Numbered from the stretch's first letter, positions 49,315 through 60,140 are shown. The stretch is 64,000 bases of DNA from Cotesia glomerata (GCF_020080835.1 NC_058160.1:3906001-3970000), one strand, 5' to 3'. Numbers and translations: made by a program. The notes: generated by a model not told the origin, from the letters alone.

Positions 49315-52307
49315 AATATATAAAAATGCATGTGGGTATTCAAATGAAAGTTCTTGACGAGTGTAACATCGGGATGAGCTTATACCTTTAAAAATATCAA
49401 TAATTAAGAAACGACCTTTTATCTCGTGAACTATTGACATTTTTAAATATATAAGCTCATCTCGACATTACACTCATCAAGACCTTTCATTTAAGTATCC
49501 ACATCAATTTTTCATATATTTATATGTATTATATATATATGTATATATGAAAAATATATAAAAATGCATGTGGGTACTTAAATGAAAGCTCTCGATGATT
49601 GTAATATCAGGATGAGCTTATATCTTAAAAAACGTCAATAATTAAGAGAGTTCAGTGCAATTTAACAATAGTAATTATTTAATAAAGCAAAATTTTATTT
49701 ATTTGTAGTTCACAAGTCACGGCAGTCACATAGTGACTGCAAGGTTACTAGTGACATTTAAATTAGCAGATACTTGATAATTTTTTTATTTTTGTTTAAA
49801 AATAAACTAAATCTAAAAAATTGCATCTATAATTTTTTAGAGTTTTTAACAATGAAATTTTTTTAATATATTTTTCTTGCCATAATTTATTTGTTAAAAA
49901 ATTTCTAAAATTCATCAGACACCTCTCAATTTCAGTATCATTTATTATAATCAATATTGTGTGAAAAGTTTTAATTAATTTTAATTATTCAGTGGGTGTG
50001 GAGAAAGTAACAGCGTGATCCCCAATGATATACTCAATCTGGTAGAACGTGGTTTCAATATTTCTCCATCAAGCTTGATCAAGGAAGACTCGGTGCAGAA
50101 CCAGATCCTGTATATAATTCTCCCGAAATTACATGTCAGTTTATTCAACGTCCTGAATGCTTTTATCGAAGGGTAAGTTCTTGATAGTTTATAAATTATT
50201 AAAATTTTAATTATTTTGCTAATAATTTACTAACTTTGCTACTTCTACTCCTATATATCGTTTAATGTATGACTTTAACAAGTTTTGTAATATTGATAAC
50301 AGCCTTGATGTCTATCAGAAAAATAATGTTGGTTGTTTCTCGAAACTGTGTTTACTAAATACTAAATAGAGACTGAGTCAGAGCACTTTATGTTTGTATT
50401 TACTAGTTTCTTCAATTATGGACTTATTACTATTACCATTACTTATAAGCACTATTTACAAACATTATGTAACTGTTATTTTGTTTTTTTTTTCTAATGG
50501 AACCTGCTTATTGGCTTTGCTGTAGGGTTCAGTCTATTGTTTAAAAATAAAAAAAATAAAATAAGAGAATAAATTTTATGGTTTAGATTCAAGGATAACT
50601 TAGTTCCATTTGCCAACGAGATACTTCCATTATACAAGCATACGTTGAATTGGACAAACGGATCAGATAATCAAACTATCGGGGGTAAAAAGCCGTTTAC
50701 TAATGTTAGGCTATCGGCTTATAAAAGTTTGAAAGTTTGGATGAGAAACCTGAACGGTTTATCGGGAGTTGAGATCATTTGCGATGATATTATTCCTTGG
50801 CTATTAAAAGATATTACTCCTGAAAAATCTCAAGTTTTACTTACTGTAAGTATGTCTAAAATTTTTTATAAATTTTTTAACTAAAAAAAAAAAATTTTGC
50901 TTTAAAATTAAATATTTTGGTATTGATAAATCTAATTGATTAATTTTTAATATTAAATTATTTCAGATAAAAAAAACAACGGCAACATCTAAAAAGGCAT
51001 TTAAAAGAACAAGAGACAATCAAATAAAAAATGATTTAACACTCGACAATTCAATTGGAGAGAAAGAATCAATAGACGTAGATCTGTGTAAAGAAGCTTT
51101 GCATTGTTTGCAAAATATTTTCAAATATTCGAGTTTAATAAAGCTACCGCTTTACAAAGTAAGTCTATTATTATTAATCTTAAATTATCAATACTAATTT
51201 TATTAAGGGGAACACCACTGTGATGATCGAAAAAAAAGAGGTGATTTTCGGGAATTTTTTTGACAGGGAAAATAAAGGAATTTAGGAATCGGGTTTTTTA
51301 AATTTTATTAAGGGTACATTAAAGATTATTACCCTAAATTTTTATTAAAAAATATTTAATTATTACAAAGTATATTAACAATCTCGTCGAGCACTGGAGA
51401 AAATTTCCCCCCTCCACGGTCGGTTCGATAACTCAAAAACAGATCATCTGAAAATAAAAACACAAATTGCTTTTTAATCAGTAAGGATGTAGTTATCGTC
51501 GCACGTACGGAATTTGAAAAATTTTTATTTTAAAGATTTTTTTAGTCGGGTTAAAACAAAAAAAAAACAGTAAGAATAGTGAGAAAATTTTCAATCAGTC
51601 GCCATTTTTTAAAAAATTAAAATTTTCAAAATTCCGTACGTGCGACAATAACTACATCCTTACTGATTAAAAAGCAATTTGGGTTTTCATTTTCAGATAA
51701 TCTGTTTTTGAGTTATCGAACCGACCATGGAGGGAGAAATTTTTTCTAGTGCTCTACGAGATTGTTAATAACTTCGTAATAATTAAACATTTTTTAATAA
51801 AAATTTAGGGTAATAATCTTTAATGTACCCTTAATAAAATAAAAAAAAATCCGATCCTTAAATTCCTTTATTTTCCCTGTCAAAAAAATTCCCGAAAATC
51901 ACCTCTTTTTTTCGATCGTCACAGTGGTGTTCCCCCCTTAAATTATCAATATTAATTTTATTAAATTATCAATATTAATTTGATTAAATTATTAAAAAAA
52001 TTTTTAGGTAACAGAGGAATTAATAATATCTTTACTGTACAACGTATATATGGACAGTAACAATTTCTACAGACAGAATCCCGAATGCCACTTGCAATTG
52101 CTGAGGACACTGAAGACAATGCAGATGAATCCTCACCCATTAGGAGCATCATCAATGCACCACTGCATTGAATTATTTAGCTCGGCGTCTCGTGAAAATA
52201 ATCTTCAGGTCGTTGAAGAAGCTAAAGAAGCATTAATGCAGCTTGAAAAGATCTCCCATCCAAGTGCTCCAACTCTTAGTCTCCCTGTTTTAAGCACTAC
52301 TGAATAA
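47461..52307 (+). CDS. PELP1 / Rix1 homologue (60S ribosome biogenesis)
   Basis: Seven exons in frame: 47461-47574, 47696-48091, 48154-48491, 49993-50172, 50587-50845, 50967-51158, 52008-52307; 592 residues. The all-helical, Leu-rich repeat-like body resembles the RIX1/NUC202 region of PELP1; the block RVTGVVILSKYLPRCSKDV, followed closely by FWISKVVQVLE, matches the family's N-terminal region. An LxxLL word (LGELL, residues 110-114) is present, and a basic stretch KKTTATSKKAFKRTR starts exon 6. The long acidic, Pro-rich tail of vertebrate PELP1 (about 1130 residues) is absent. In animals and yeast this protein works with TEX10/Ipi1 and WDR18/Ipi3 in pre-60S maturation in the nucleolus. Intron 3 holds a Helitron and a MITE; intron 6 holds a 731-bp foldback. 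It is convergent with MPDU1. Confidence 0.85.
48513..49751 (+). mobile_element. Non-autonomous Helitron, copy A (PELP1 intron 3)
   Basis: The 5' end is TCTATATTATCAAGAG. The 3' end is a perfect hairpin GCAGTCAC-ATA-GTGACTGC, then AAGGTTACTAG. The flanking bases are A and T, as expected for A^T insertion. These are the classical Helitron features (5' TC, 3' hairpin plus CTRR). Inside are three head-to-tail units, each a palindrome of about 240 bp around an (AT)n core. The first unit is interrupted by a foreign segment (about 48852-48977) with the GC palindrome GCGCGCTACGCGCGCGC. No Rep/helicase ORF. Confidence 0.85.
49755..49945. repeat. GTTAGCCGAC-type MITE, diverged copy
   Basis: The ends TTAAATTAGCAGATACTTG and CTCAATTTCAGTATCAT, and the internal TGCATCTATAATTTTTTAG, match the family layout. 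It stands right beside the Helitron 3' end in PELP1 intron 3. Confidence 0.45.
51207..51937. repeat. 731-bp foldback element flanked by TTAA (PELP1 intron 6)
   Basis: It starts GGGGAACACCACTGTGATGA and ends TCGTCACAGTGGTGTTCCCC. The two halves are inverted repeats over roughly 330 bp each, with a short unpaired centre around 51535-51600. TTAA flanks it at 51203-51206 and 51938-51941, the piggyBac-type target. It has no coding capacity. As it lies inside an intron, the PELP1 pre-mRNA would contain a very long hairpin. Confidence 0.85.
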
Positions 52308-52949
52308 ATCAATACTTTGCTTGTATTAAAAAAAAAAAACTAAACATTTTTTTTTTATCATATCTCTTTTCACTGGTGCCAAAAGTATATCAATCATATA
52401 TTTAAATTAGCATAATATAACACCAACGTCTAACCTTTTCTAAAAAAAATAGAAACGCGGATTCAGACAGTCTTTAAATTTCTTTAGAGTAAATATTCTT
52501 CACCTTTTGCACTTACCAGGCTCATTAAAAATATTTCCAAGCAAGTTACATCTTTATTCAATGACATTTATCGTAATTTTTTAAATTACTATAGAAATTT
52601 TGTAATAAAAATTTTTTATGATTATATAACAAGTAAATAAAAGTTGACGTAAAGACAACTTGTTTATGCTATAGAAAAATATGGAAGTAGACCAATGACA
52701 CTAAGTGCATACTATAAACAAATCAATGCTCCATTTATCAACTCAAGTAAATTAATAATTAACAAATAAATATACCAGAACAGTAAAGTAACAACTAATA
52801 GTATTTATTCTATTTAACAAATGTACAAAATGTAAATTTAAAAATAACTGGAAGTCTAACTCGATGTATTTTCTAAAATTTCAATTATCGAATTAACATA
52901 AAAGTAAATACTATCAACTGAATAATTAATTAGCGCCTGGTAATTATTA
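52308..52949. other. Convergent intergenic region, PELP1 and MPDU1 3' ends
   Basis: 642 bp of AT-rich sequence between the two stop codons. It must contain both 3' UTRs. AATAAA-like words for PELP1 (for example AAATAAAAG near 52633) are present, but poly(A) sites cannot be fixed by eye. No repeat or RNA gene recognised. Confidence 0.55.
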
Positions 52950-55193
52950 TTAAGATTGCTTCTTACTACTTTTAACTTTTTTTTTAGTCTTTTTATCACC
53001 AGCATTCCAGTAATATATCAATTGTCCAGCAATAACAGCGTTAGCTGTTGTGGAGCAAATGTACATAATAATCATACTAGTGTCTCCGGTTTCTTGCATC
53101 GACGTAAATATCCTAGCGAGTGATCCAAAGAAGAGCATAAAGCACGTCACTGCTGATAATTGTCCAGTACTTGAATTGTTGTAATTAGTCCGGGCTTGGA
53201 AGAACTTTAATCAGAAATTAAAAGTTATTATATTCTGTTTACTTGTCAATTGCATACTAAAACGCGTTGTCATTCTTACGCAAACGTAAATAGCAAATTA
53301 TGCATTTATATAGTTTTTTTTATTGAGCATTTACCTTGCTGAGGAGAATTATTGGAATGTTTATGTTTTGACAAGCCCAAAGAACATTAACAGGCGCCAT
53401 TCCAGTTATTACTCCAAGTATCACTGACATATAACCGAAGAAAAACGCGGTTGCTTTCATTGTTTCACCACTGTAATGCAAACACAGCAGTGCGATTGCT
53501 AAAGTTTGGAGTCCTAAAAACACAGCATCACCCCAGGCGCTGAAATTTTATTAATAACTTAAATAATTATCATGAAAAAATTTATTTAAAAATTATTTCA
53601 TATTTCTCTACTCCTAGATACATAATTAAGAAATGACCTTGTATCTTGTGAACTATTGACATTTTTATAGATATAAGCTCATCCCGATGTTACACTCATA
53701 AATACCTTTCATTTGAGTACCCACATCAATTTTTCATATATTTATATATATTATATATATGTATATATGAAAAATATATCAAAATGCATGAGGGTACTCA
53801 AATGAAAGCTCTTGATGAGTGTAACATCGGGATGAGCTTACATCTTTAAAAATATCAATAATTAAGAAATGACCTTGTATCTTGTCATCTACTGACATTT
53901 TTGAAGATATAAGCTCATCCCGATGTTACACTCATCAAGACCTTTCATTTGAGTACCCACATCAATTTTTCATATATTTATATATATTATATATATGTAT
54001 ATATGAAAAATATATCAAAATGCATGTGGGTACTCAAATGAAAGCTCTTGATGAGTGTTACATCGGGATGAACTTACGTCTTTAAAAATATCAATGATTA
54101 AGATATGACCTTGTATCTTGTGAACTATTGACATTTTTATAGATATAAGCTCATCCCAATGTTACACTCATCAAGACCTTTCATTTGAGTACCCACATCA
54201 ATTTTTCATATATTTATATATATTATATATATAAATATATAATATATATAAATATATATATATATATATGAAAAATATATAAAAATGCATGTGGGTACTC
54301 AAACGAAAGCTCTTGATGAGTGTAATATCGGGGTGATTTTATATCTTTAAGAACGTCAATAGTTAAAAAAGTACAGTGCAATTTAACAAAATTCATTATT
54401 TAATAAAGCAAAATTTTATTTATTTATAGCTTACAAGTCACGGCAGTCACATAGTGACTGCAAGGTTGCTAGTATGCTATAAAAAATTATTTAATTTTCA
54501 TTTTAATTAATAAATGTCAACTTATAATTTTTTGTAAGAGAAAAAAGTATGAAAATTAATTTAGCATATATTTAATCATTTTAAAAATTTTATAGCAAAT
54601 AAATTATGGCAAAAAAAATTAGAAAAAAAAATTTTCATGTAGAAATTTTAAAAAATTGTTAAGTGACTGCTAACTTTGATGTCATGAAAAAAGTTGATTA
54701 GATTTTTAATACTTTTACTATAATTTGGAATACAATATATATTAATTATAATTAATAATTACTTACCTAAAAGGAAATCCATTTGCATAACTGTATGACC
54801 CCATAGCAGTTATTGCAAATAAATCCAATAAAACACTTATAAAATTAATTCCCTGGCTACTTTTATTGGCATAGATTTTAAATACTTGTGGTAATTTAAC
54901 TAAAAAAAAAAAAAAATAGATAAATATATTTAATTATTACTCAAGTAAAATAAATAGTCAATTAATTACCAGTAAGAGATCCTGCAATAATTCCAGTACC
55001 AAGTACTTTGCTGAGCGTAGCTTTGAAACATTCAACTATAAAATAATAAAAACAAGTGTTAGAAATAAATATAAATAATAAACAATACGTCTAATTTGGA
55101 GTACTTACCATGTAAAAAATTAAAATTAGTAAAGTACTCTTTCATACATTGCTTGGTAAAAAAAAACCCGGTTACTTTTTCTATGTACTCCAT
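52950..55193 (-). CDS. MPDU1, mannose-P-dolichol utilization defect 1 protein
   Basis: Five exons in frame: 55193-55109, 55035-54970, 54899-54767, 53539-53335, 53204-52950; 247 residues, the same length as human MPDU1. Family blocks are clear: LPQVFKIYANKSSQGI (first PQ-loop, about residues 53-68), FPFSAWGDAVFLGLQT, and TGQLSAVTCFMLFFGSLAR followed by IFTSMQETGD in the last exon. Several hydrophobic membrane segments are present, and the chain ends KKQS, a KKxx ER-retrieval signal. MPDU1 is an ER membrane protein needed for use of dolichol-phosphate mannose and glucose in N-glycan and GPI-anchor assembly. Intron 3 holds a Helitron and a MITE. It is head-to-head with SF3B6. Confidence 0.95.
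53609..54472 (+). mobile_element. Non-autonomous Helitron, copy B (MPDU1 intron 3)
   Basis: It has the same 3' terminus as copy A: the hairpin GCAGTCAC-ATA-GTGACTGC then AAGGTTGCTAG, with T following. The 5' part is truncated relative to copy A and starts within the inner segment (CTAGATACATAATTAAGAAA). It contains three palindromic units, each with GAGTACCCACATCAATTTTT and its inverse. It is inserted antisense to MPDU1. Confidence 0.8.
54548..54690. repeat. GTTAGCCGAC-type MITE, truncated copy
   Basis: ATGAAAATTAATTTAGCATA at the left and GTGACTGCTAACTTTGATG at the right are diverged family ends. It lies in MPDU1 intron 3, close to Helitron copy B. Confidence 0.45.
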
Positions 55194-55584
55194 TTTATTA
55201 GGTAATTTTAACAATAGAATTTAAAAATAATGTAAATAAAAACAACCCGGTGTTTAAAAATAAAGCTGTACGTGTCAGTTAAAAAATTTATATGTAAAAT
55301 GTCAATGAACTACGTCATATTCAACACATCACGTATTTGTACACAGGAAGAAGCGCCACCTGATAATTTATTTTGATTTATTAAACATTTTGGTGTTGGC
55401 AGCACTGTCTCTGTACACTCTGTACTTTGTATGTACACAAACGTAATTGCTGCGTTTAATTGTGATATGTGATCTTGCTTTTGAACGCGTCAGTAGCTTA
55501 ATTTAATAAACTAGGCACATTAAAAGCATTAAAAGCTTCTGATAATTTTTTGCTTCTGTTTTTAATTAAAAAAAACTTTTCAAG
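55194..55584. promoter_or_regulatory. Bidirectional promoter region of MPDU1 and SF3B6
   Basis: 391 bp separate the two divergent start codons. The segment is less AT-rich than the introns around it and contains no TATA box that is clearly placed. Both 5' UTRs must start here, so the two housekeeping genes probably share a promoter. Confidence 0.6.
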
Positions 55585-56434
55585 ATGACTATGGCCATGC
55601 TTCAACGTCGCGCAAATGTAAGTTCTATTAAAAATATTTAGTAGTATAAATTTATCATATTCTAACCTCAATTTTAAAATTTATGTCTCGATACATTTTT
55701 TTTTATAAATTGTTATAAGTATATTAACTGAATTTAAAAATTATTTTTTTAGGTGAGATTACCTCCAGAAGTCAATCGGGTCTTATACATCAGAAATCTT
55801 CCCTATAAAATAACAGCTGAGGAGATGTATGATATATTTGGAAAGTATGGAGCGATCAGGCAAATAAGAGTGTAAGTTCATATCTAAATGCTAAATTTTT
55901 ATTTAAAATATTATATTGGAACAAATTATTGTTATTCTTATTTTCCTTTCAATAATATGAAAATTAAGTTAGCCGACATCTAAAAATTTTTAGAATTTTT
56001 TTTATTAAAAAAATTATTACAAAAAAATAAAAAAAAAATATTTCACTTGTAAAATACTTTAAAAACTGTAAATGCAATTTTTGAAAAATATTTTTTTGTT
56101 CTAATTTAATTATAAAAAAAAAATTAAAACCGTCGGCTAACTTTAGTATCATTCAATAATCGTAGTTGTTTTAATTCTGATTATAGTTTTTTTTTTTATT
56201 TTTTTTAGTGGAAATACCGCAGAAACTCGTGGAACGGCGTTCGTAGTGTATGAAGACATCTTCGACGCCAAAAACGCGTGTGACCACCTGAGCGGGTTCA
56301 ATGTGTGTAATCGCTATCTGGTGGTGCTCTACTACCAGTCTAATAAGGCGTTTAAACGGGTGGACGTTGATAAGAAGATGGAAGACTTAGAAAAGTTAAA
56401 AACAAAATACAACTTAAATGACGAGAAAAAATAG
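55585..56434 (+). CDS. SF3B6: SF3B6 (SF3b14a/p14), U2 snRNP branch-site protein
   Basis: Three exons in frame: 55585-55617, 55753-55871, 56209-56434; 125 residues, the usual family length. One RRM: RNP2 is LYIRNL (about residues 22-27) and RNP1 is RGTAFVVY. Tyr23 corresponds to the Tyr22 of human p14 that contacts the branch-point adenosine. The C-terminus (KRVDVDKKMEDLEKLKTKY) matches the region that packs against SF3B1. It is part of the SF3b complex in the spliceosome nucleus. Intron 2 contains a GTTAGCCGAC-type MITE (55957-56154). It is divergent from MPDU1. Confidence 0.96.
55957..56154. repeat. GTTAGCCGAC-type MITE, good copy (SF3B6 intron 2)
   Basis: It starts ATGAAAATTAAGTTAGCCGA and ends GTCGGCTAACTTTAGTATCA, about 20-bp inverted ends, 198 bp in all, with no coding capacity. 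The same family is seen at about 30719-30930, 45946-46146, 58711-58916 and 59018-59214. Confidence 0.75.
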
Positions 56435-56825
56435 TTTTAATAATATAAACTTTTTTCATTATATAATATTTATTATGTATTATACACAGTAAGACTGTAA
56501 ATACTTTGTGTTTAACTAGCCAGTAAAAATTAAAATTAAGTTTTTATTGAAAAATAAACGATACTTCAGAAAATGATTTAAAAATTGTATTTTGAAATGC
56601 TTAAAAAATCCTTTAGTTAATTAAAATTTAATTTAATTTTTTATAATAATGAAATTAAGAGATGTTTGACAAAATGTGTGAAAAAAACTATAAATGTAAT
56701 TGTTTGGAGCTAATTTATTTCTTAATATTAATTTACTCTAAATTAAAATTTTTCACTTAAAGAAAATTTTTTAAATTTTTCTTTACATTTTTAAATTAAA
56801 ATAATTTATTTGTAAAAAATAGATC
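56435..56825. other. SF3B6 3' flank
   Basis: AT-rich. AATAAA occurs in AAAAATAAACGA near 56550, a candidate poly(A) signal for SF3B6. No gene or intact repeat seen. Confidence 0.45.
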
Positions 56826-57420
56826 TAGATTTAGATTTATTAATTTATGCCAAGGCACAACAGCCAAATGGCAGTTATACAACAAGTACAATATTAACAG
56901 CATTTACAGTGAAGTGGAGTCTTAAAACTAGATTAATCTATATATAAACTAAATAAATTTATTATTTTACGTACAAAAGTACGATAAATACTGGGAAAAT
57001 TATTTCCAATACAGTTTTCATAATAGTAATTTTAATATTTATCTTAATCTTAATCGAGTTAACTGAAAAGCTCTATAAAACAACAATACAAGGTGGACTA
57101 AGGTTCATGTTTTGAAATTTAGTTATAATATTTAAGTTTTTATTTATGCTCATACTGCTTTCTTCATAATTTAACGAAAACAAAAAAAAATAAACTTATC
57201 AAGTATCTAAATCAAACAAGTAATCAAATATTAGATGTTTAAAAATGTCTAAGCTCGGTGTATTTAGAATTTCTGATGGAAGTTCTTCCCAAAAACAAAT
57301 TGACGTAACAACAAACGAATATTCATAGTAGTTTGTACTACAGTTTGGAATCTTGAAGTTTACATTATTCCTCTTTACAGCCAAAATAAGTTTTCAAATA
57401 ACTTTATTTATAATTAAAAA
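56826..57420 (-). mobile_element. 5'-truncated LINE with the end of its reverse-transcriptase ORF
   Basis: On the minus strand the ORF at 57384-57199 encodes the typical tail of a non-LTR retrotransposon ORF2: NYYEYSFVVTSICFWEELPS followed by EI, then DIFKHLI before the stop, matching the family's RxWNxLPxxI...FKxxL ending. About 300 bp of 3' UTR follow, with CCATTTGGC and GCCTTGGCATAAAT, close to the 16470-16629 fragment. The reading frame opens only near 57384; everything upstream is missing. Confidence 0.75.
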
Positions 57421-57856
57421 ATTAATTAAAGTCTTGTTTTAATTTTATAAACATAACATTAAAGTTAGCAATCAGTTGACAATTTTTTAATTTTATTTAA
57501 CGAAAAAAAAATTGCATTTAAAATTTTTTTAAATTTCTTGATATCTATTTTTTTGCCATAATTTGTTTTAAAAAATTTTTTAAAATTATTAAATATCTGC
57601 TAAATTAATTTTAATTCATAAACTTTTAACGCGCTTTCAAATTTAGCGCGCTTTACAAATTAGTACCAATTTTTTCCACTGGCAGGATTAGCAGCACTAA
57701 TCCAGATATTCGTATTTGCCTCCATTTTATTATTTACATACAAAGCGCTAAAAACACAATACATAACAGATAACAACCACACGTGCAATTTAAATATTTA
57801 TCATTAAACATTAAACCAGCGAGTGTCATTGAACATACACATAACCGCGAATAATT
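57421..57856. other. Non-coding stretch with MITE remnant
   Basis: About 57446-57616 is a diverged GTTAGCCGAC-type MITE (ATTAAAGTTAGCAATCAGTT to ATATCTGCTAAATTAATTTT). The rest leads into the exon carrying the 74-codon ORF. No other gene seen. Confidence 0.45.
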
Positions 57857-57933
57857 TTGTGTCTGTAAGGCGTAATTCGGAAAGTATCAGACGGGGCGTG
57901 TCAGTTTTTAATAACTAAATAAACAAAATTGAA

Positions 57934-58158
57934 ATGTCGTTCGACTGTTGCGGGAACGGTGTCACCGGAGACACTTTTGCTGATTTTTTAAAAACTCTAG
58001 TGAAAACATTCAATGACGTCGGAATTTTTCCTAACGATCAAGTAGAAGAAAACTCTTTAATTTTCCGTAGTTTGAATTTAAAAATCCTGTTGATTGCGAC
58101 GGTGGTAATTTTATTAGCAATAACAGCGACGAAATATTGGCGCCGTCGCGGTGGCTAA
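57934..58158 (+). CDS. 74-residue tail-anchored microprotein, unrecognised
   Basis: The ORF starts MSFDCCGNGVTGDTFADFLK, has a polar N-terminal half, then one strongly hydrophobic segment (about residues 49-67, ILLIATVVILLAITA) and a basic end KYWRRRGG. This is the pattern of a tail-anchored or single-pass membrane microprotein. Its composition is clearly less AT-rich than its surroundings. It probably lies in a longer exon that reaches a donor at 58536 (AACAAG then GTAAAT), so it could be an independent small cistron or an upstream ORF of a gene whose main coding part starts further on. No family is recognised. Confidence 0.5.
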   Translation: MSFDCCGNGVTGDTFADFLKTLVKTFNDVGIFPNDQVEENSLIFRSLNLKILLIATVVILLAITATKYWRRRGG

Positions 58159-58710
58159 AAAATTGCCGGGGATAGCCGACGTAGTGCGAACTCTTTGGTA
58201 CCGGCGCGTGACGCTAACCTCGAGATGAAGACGTCGACGACACCCTCGGTCAGAGAGAGTCTGGTTTGTTATTTCCAATGACTAATACTCCGGAACGAGT
58301 AATTGCGGTTTTTAGCGATAAAAACTATTTTAACTTATTTTTGTAACAATGAATTTAATTGGGGGATAATTTTGATAATAATGGTTGTAATTACGGTAAT
58401 AATGCTGTTTGTATAAATGTGGACTCTGATTAAGTGAATGAACGGTCTCGGGGTTAGCACTAAGGAGTGGGAGCTGTTGTAAGACAACTGGTGTGTCGTT
58501 GCGACTAACAGCTGCTCGCCGGACAAGACCAACAAGGTAAATAGTACTTATATGCGCGTGAAAGTCTCTGTACTGGTAATATGTAACTATTATGCTCTGT
58601 ACTTGGTACTTATAGTATTAAATCAATTGTCATTTGAAAGTCTTCTGTTGATGATACTGATTTTAGAAGACATTTGATTAATTTATGACACTGAAATCAG
58701 AAGACACTTC
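58159..58710. other. Downstream part of the microprotein exon and start of an intron
   Basis: 58159-58536 is less AT-rich than average and ends at a good donor, so I infer a transcribed exon. The minus-strand ORF at 58335-58535 shows no domain. From 58537 the sequence is AT-rich and intron-like. Confidence 0.4.
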
Positions 58711-58916
58711 TATGAAAATTAAGTTAGCCGACATCTAAAAATTTTTAGAATTTTTTTTTATTAAAAAAACAATTACAAAATAATTTTAAAAAATGTTCAT
58801 TTGTAAAAATCTCGAAAAACTGAAAGTGCAATTTTTTAAAAATATTTTTTAGCTCTAATTTGATAATTAAAAAAAAAATCAAAAAATTAAAAACGTCGGC
58901 TAACTTTAGTGTTATG
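58711..58916. repeat. GTTAGCCGAC-type MITE, good copy
   Basis: It starts ATGAAAATTAAGTTAGCCGA and ends GTCGGCTAACTTTAGTGTTA. The arms and length match the copy in SF3B6 intron 2. Confidence 0.75.
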
Positions 58917-59017
58917 ACACTTCTTTATTATTTTTAGGCTTTACTTAATAAATTCATTAATTATAGAAATTTATTTTTAAACAAATGTATTTGTAGTTTT
59001 TTTTTTTATTTTTGGAA

Positions 59018-59214
59018 GATGAAAATTAGATTAGCCGACATCTAAAAAATTTTTATAATTTTTTTTTATTGAAAAAATTATCACCGAAACACAAAAAAAA
59101 TTTTCATTTGTAAAGAAGTTTAAAAAATACAAGTGCAATTTAAAAAAAATATTTTTTAGTTGTAATTTAATGAAAAAAAAAAAAAATTAAAAACGTTGAC
59201 TAACTTTATTGTTA
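59018..59214. repeat. GTTAGCCGAC-type MITE, copy
   Basis: It starts GATGAAAATTAGATTAGCCG with ACATCTAAAA, and ends GTTGACTAACTTTATTGTTA. It is slightly more diverged than its neighbour 100 bp away, in the same orientation. Confidence 0.65.
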
Positions 59215-59279
59215 TTCTTGGAATTTTTTTTGCTAAATTTTTTTTATCATAATTTACTTATTTTAAAAAAATTCGAATT

Positions 59280-59428
59280 TTTAACTTCCCGCTAAGATAA
59301 TTGAAAATTTTCAAAAATCGGGAAGTTATTGGTTTCACCCCGTTTTTCGAAAATCGAGTTTTCAACGGATGTTGACGTTTTGAGGTCCTAGGAAGCCTCC
59401 CCTAATGTTTCCACGATGATGTCCGTAC

Positions 59429-59462
<34 letters not shown>

Positions 59463-60140
59463 AGTCGTATGTAAACCTCTTATAACTTTTGAACGGCTTG
59501 ACCGATTTCATCGTGGTTGGCACCATTCGAAAGGGCTTGACCAAACTTAGATTTTGACCATCATTTGGACCGATTCGAACCAGTAAATTTTGAGAAATCT
59601 CAAAAAAACTGCAAAAAAAATTTTTTTCAAATGTGGTTTTCTTGGAATAACTTTCAAATGGCTTAACCGATCGATTCCAAAAACTAATTAGCTTTTAACA
59701 TAAAAAAACACGTCGATTGCTGCTAGCCCGGTCGAAATTGGTTAATTCTTTCGTGAGTTATCGTTAACGAAAAAAATCGATTTTTGGAAATTACTTTGAA
59801 ATTCCTTGTTCGATCAATTTAAACTTAAAGGTTCTATATGAGGCTTTGAAAACTGCGTTGAATGCCACCAACCACGTAAAAATCGGTTCATTCATTCAAG
59901 AGTTATTGCGATTTAAAAATTCGAAAAATAGTGTTTTATTAAACTTCTATCAGACTTTTGAGCTCGAAGAGCTCAAAAGCATAGAAAAACTATATCTTTG
60001 AGCTCAAAGAGCTCAAAATAACACACAAATTATATTTTTGAGCTCAAAAACGTAATAAATGCAGTTTTGTGCGCTTGAGTATGAAATGAGCGGGAAGTTG
60101 CAGGGATGGCCTTTAGGGTTAACCGTTTTCCTAATTTTTT
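59280..60140. repeat. AACTTCCCGC repeat with GT microsatellite, copy 2
   Basis: It is alignable with 21036-21969 from AACTTCCCGCTAAG (59283) to GCGGGAAGTTGCAGGGATGG (60090 onward) and on to CAACCG/TAACCGTTTTCCTAATT. The (GT)n run here is shorter (about 59431-59460). The GAGCTCGAAGAGCTC-type words are again present around 59960-60050. Confidence 0.8.

Noticed and set aside
49237..49440. ORF ending in Tyr-Ile repeats
   Set aside because: Runs through the (AT)n core of Helitron copy A; a repeat artefact.
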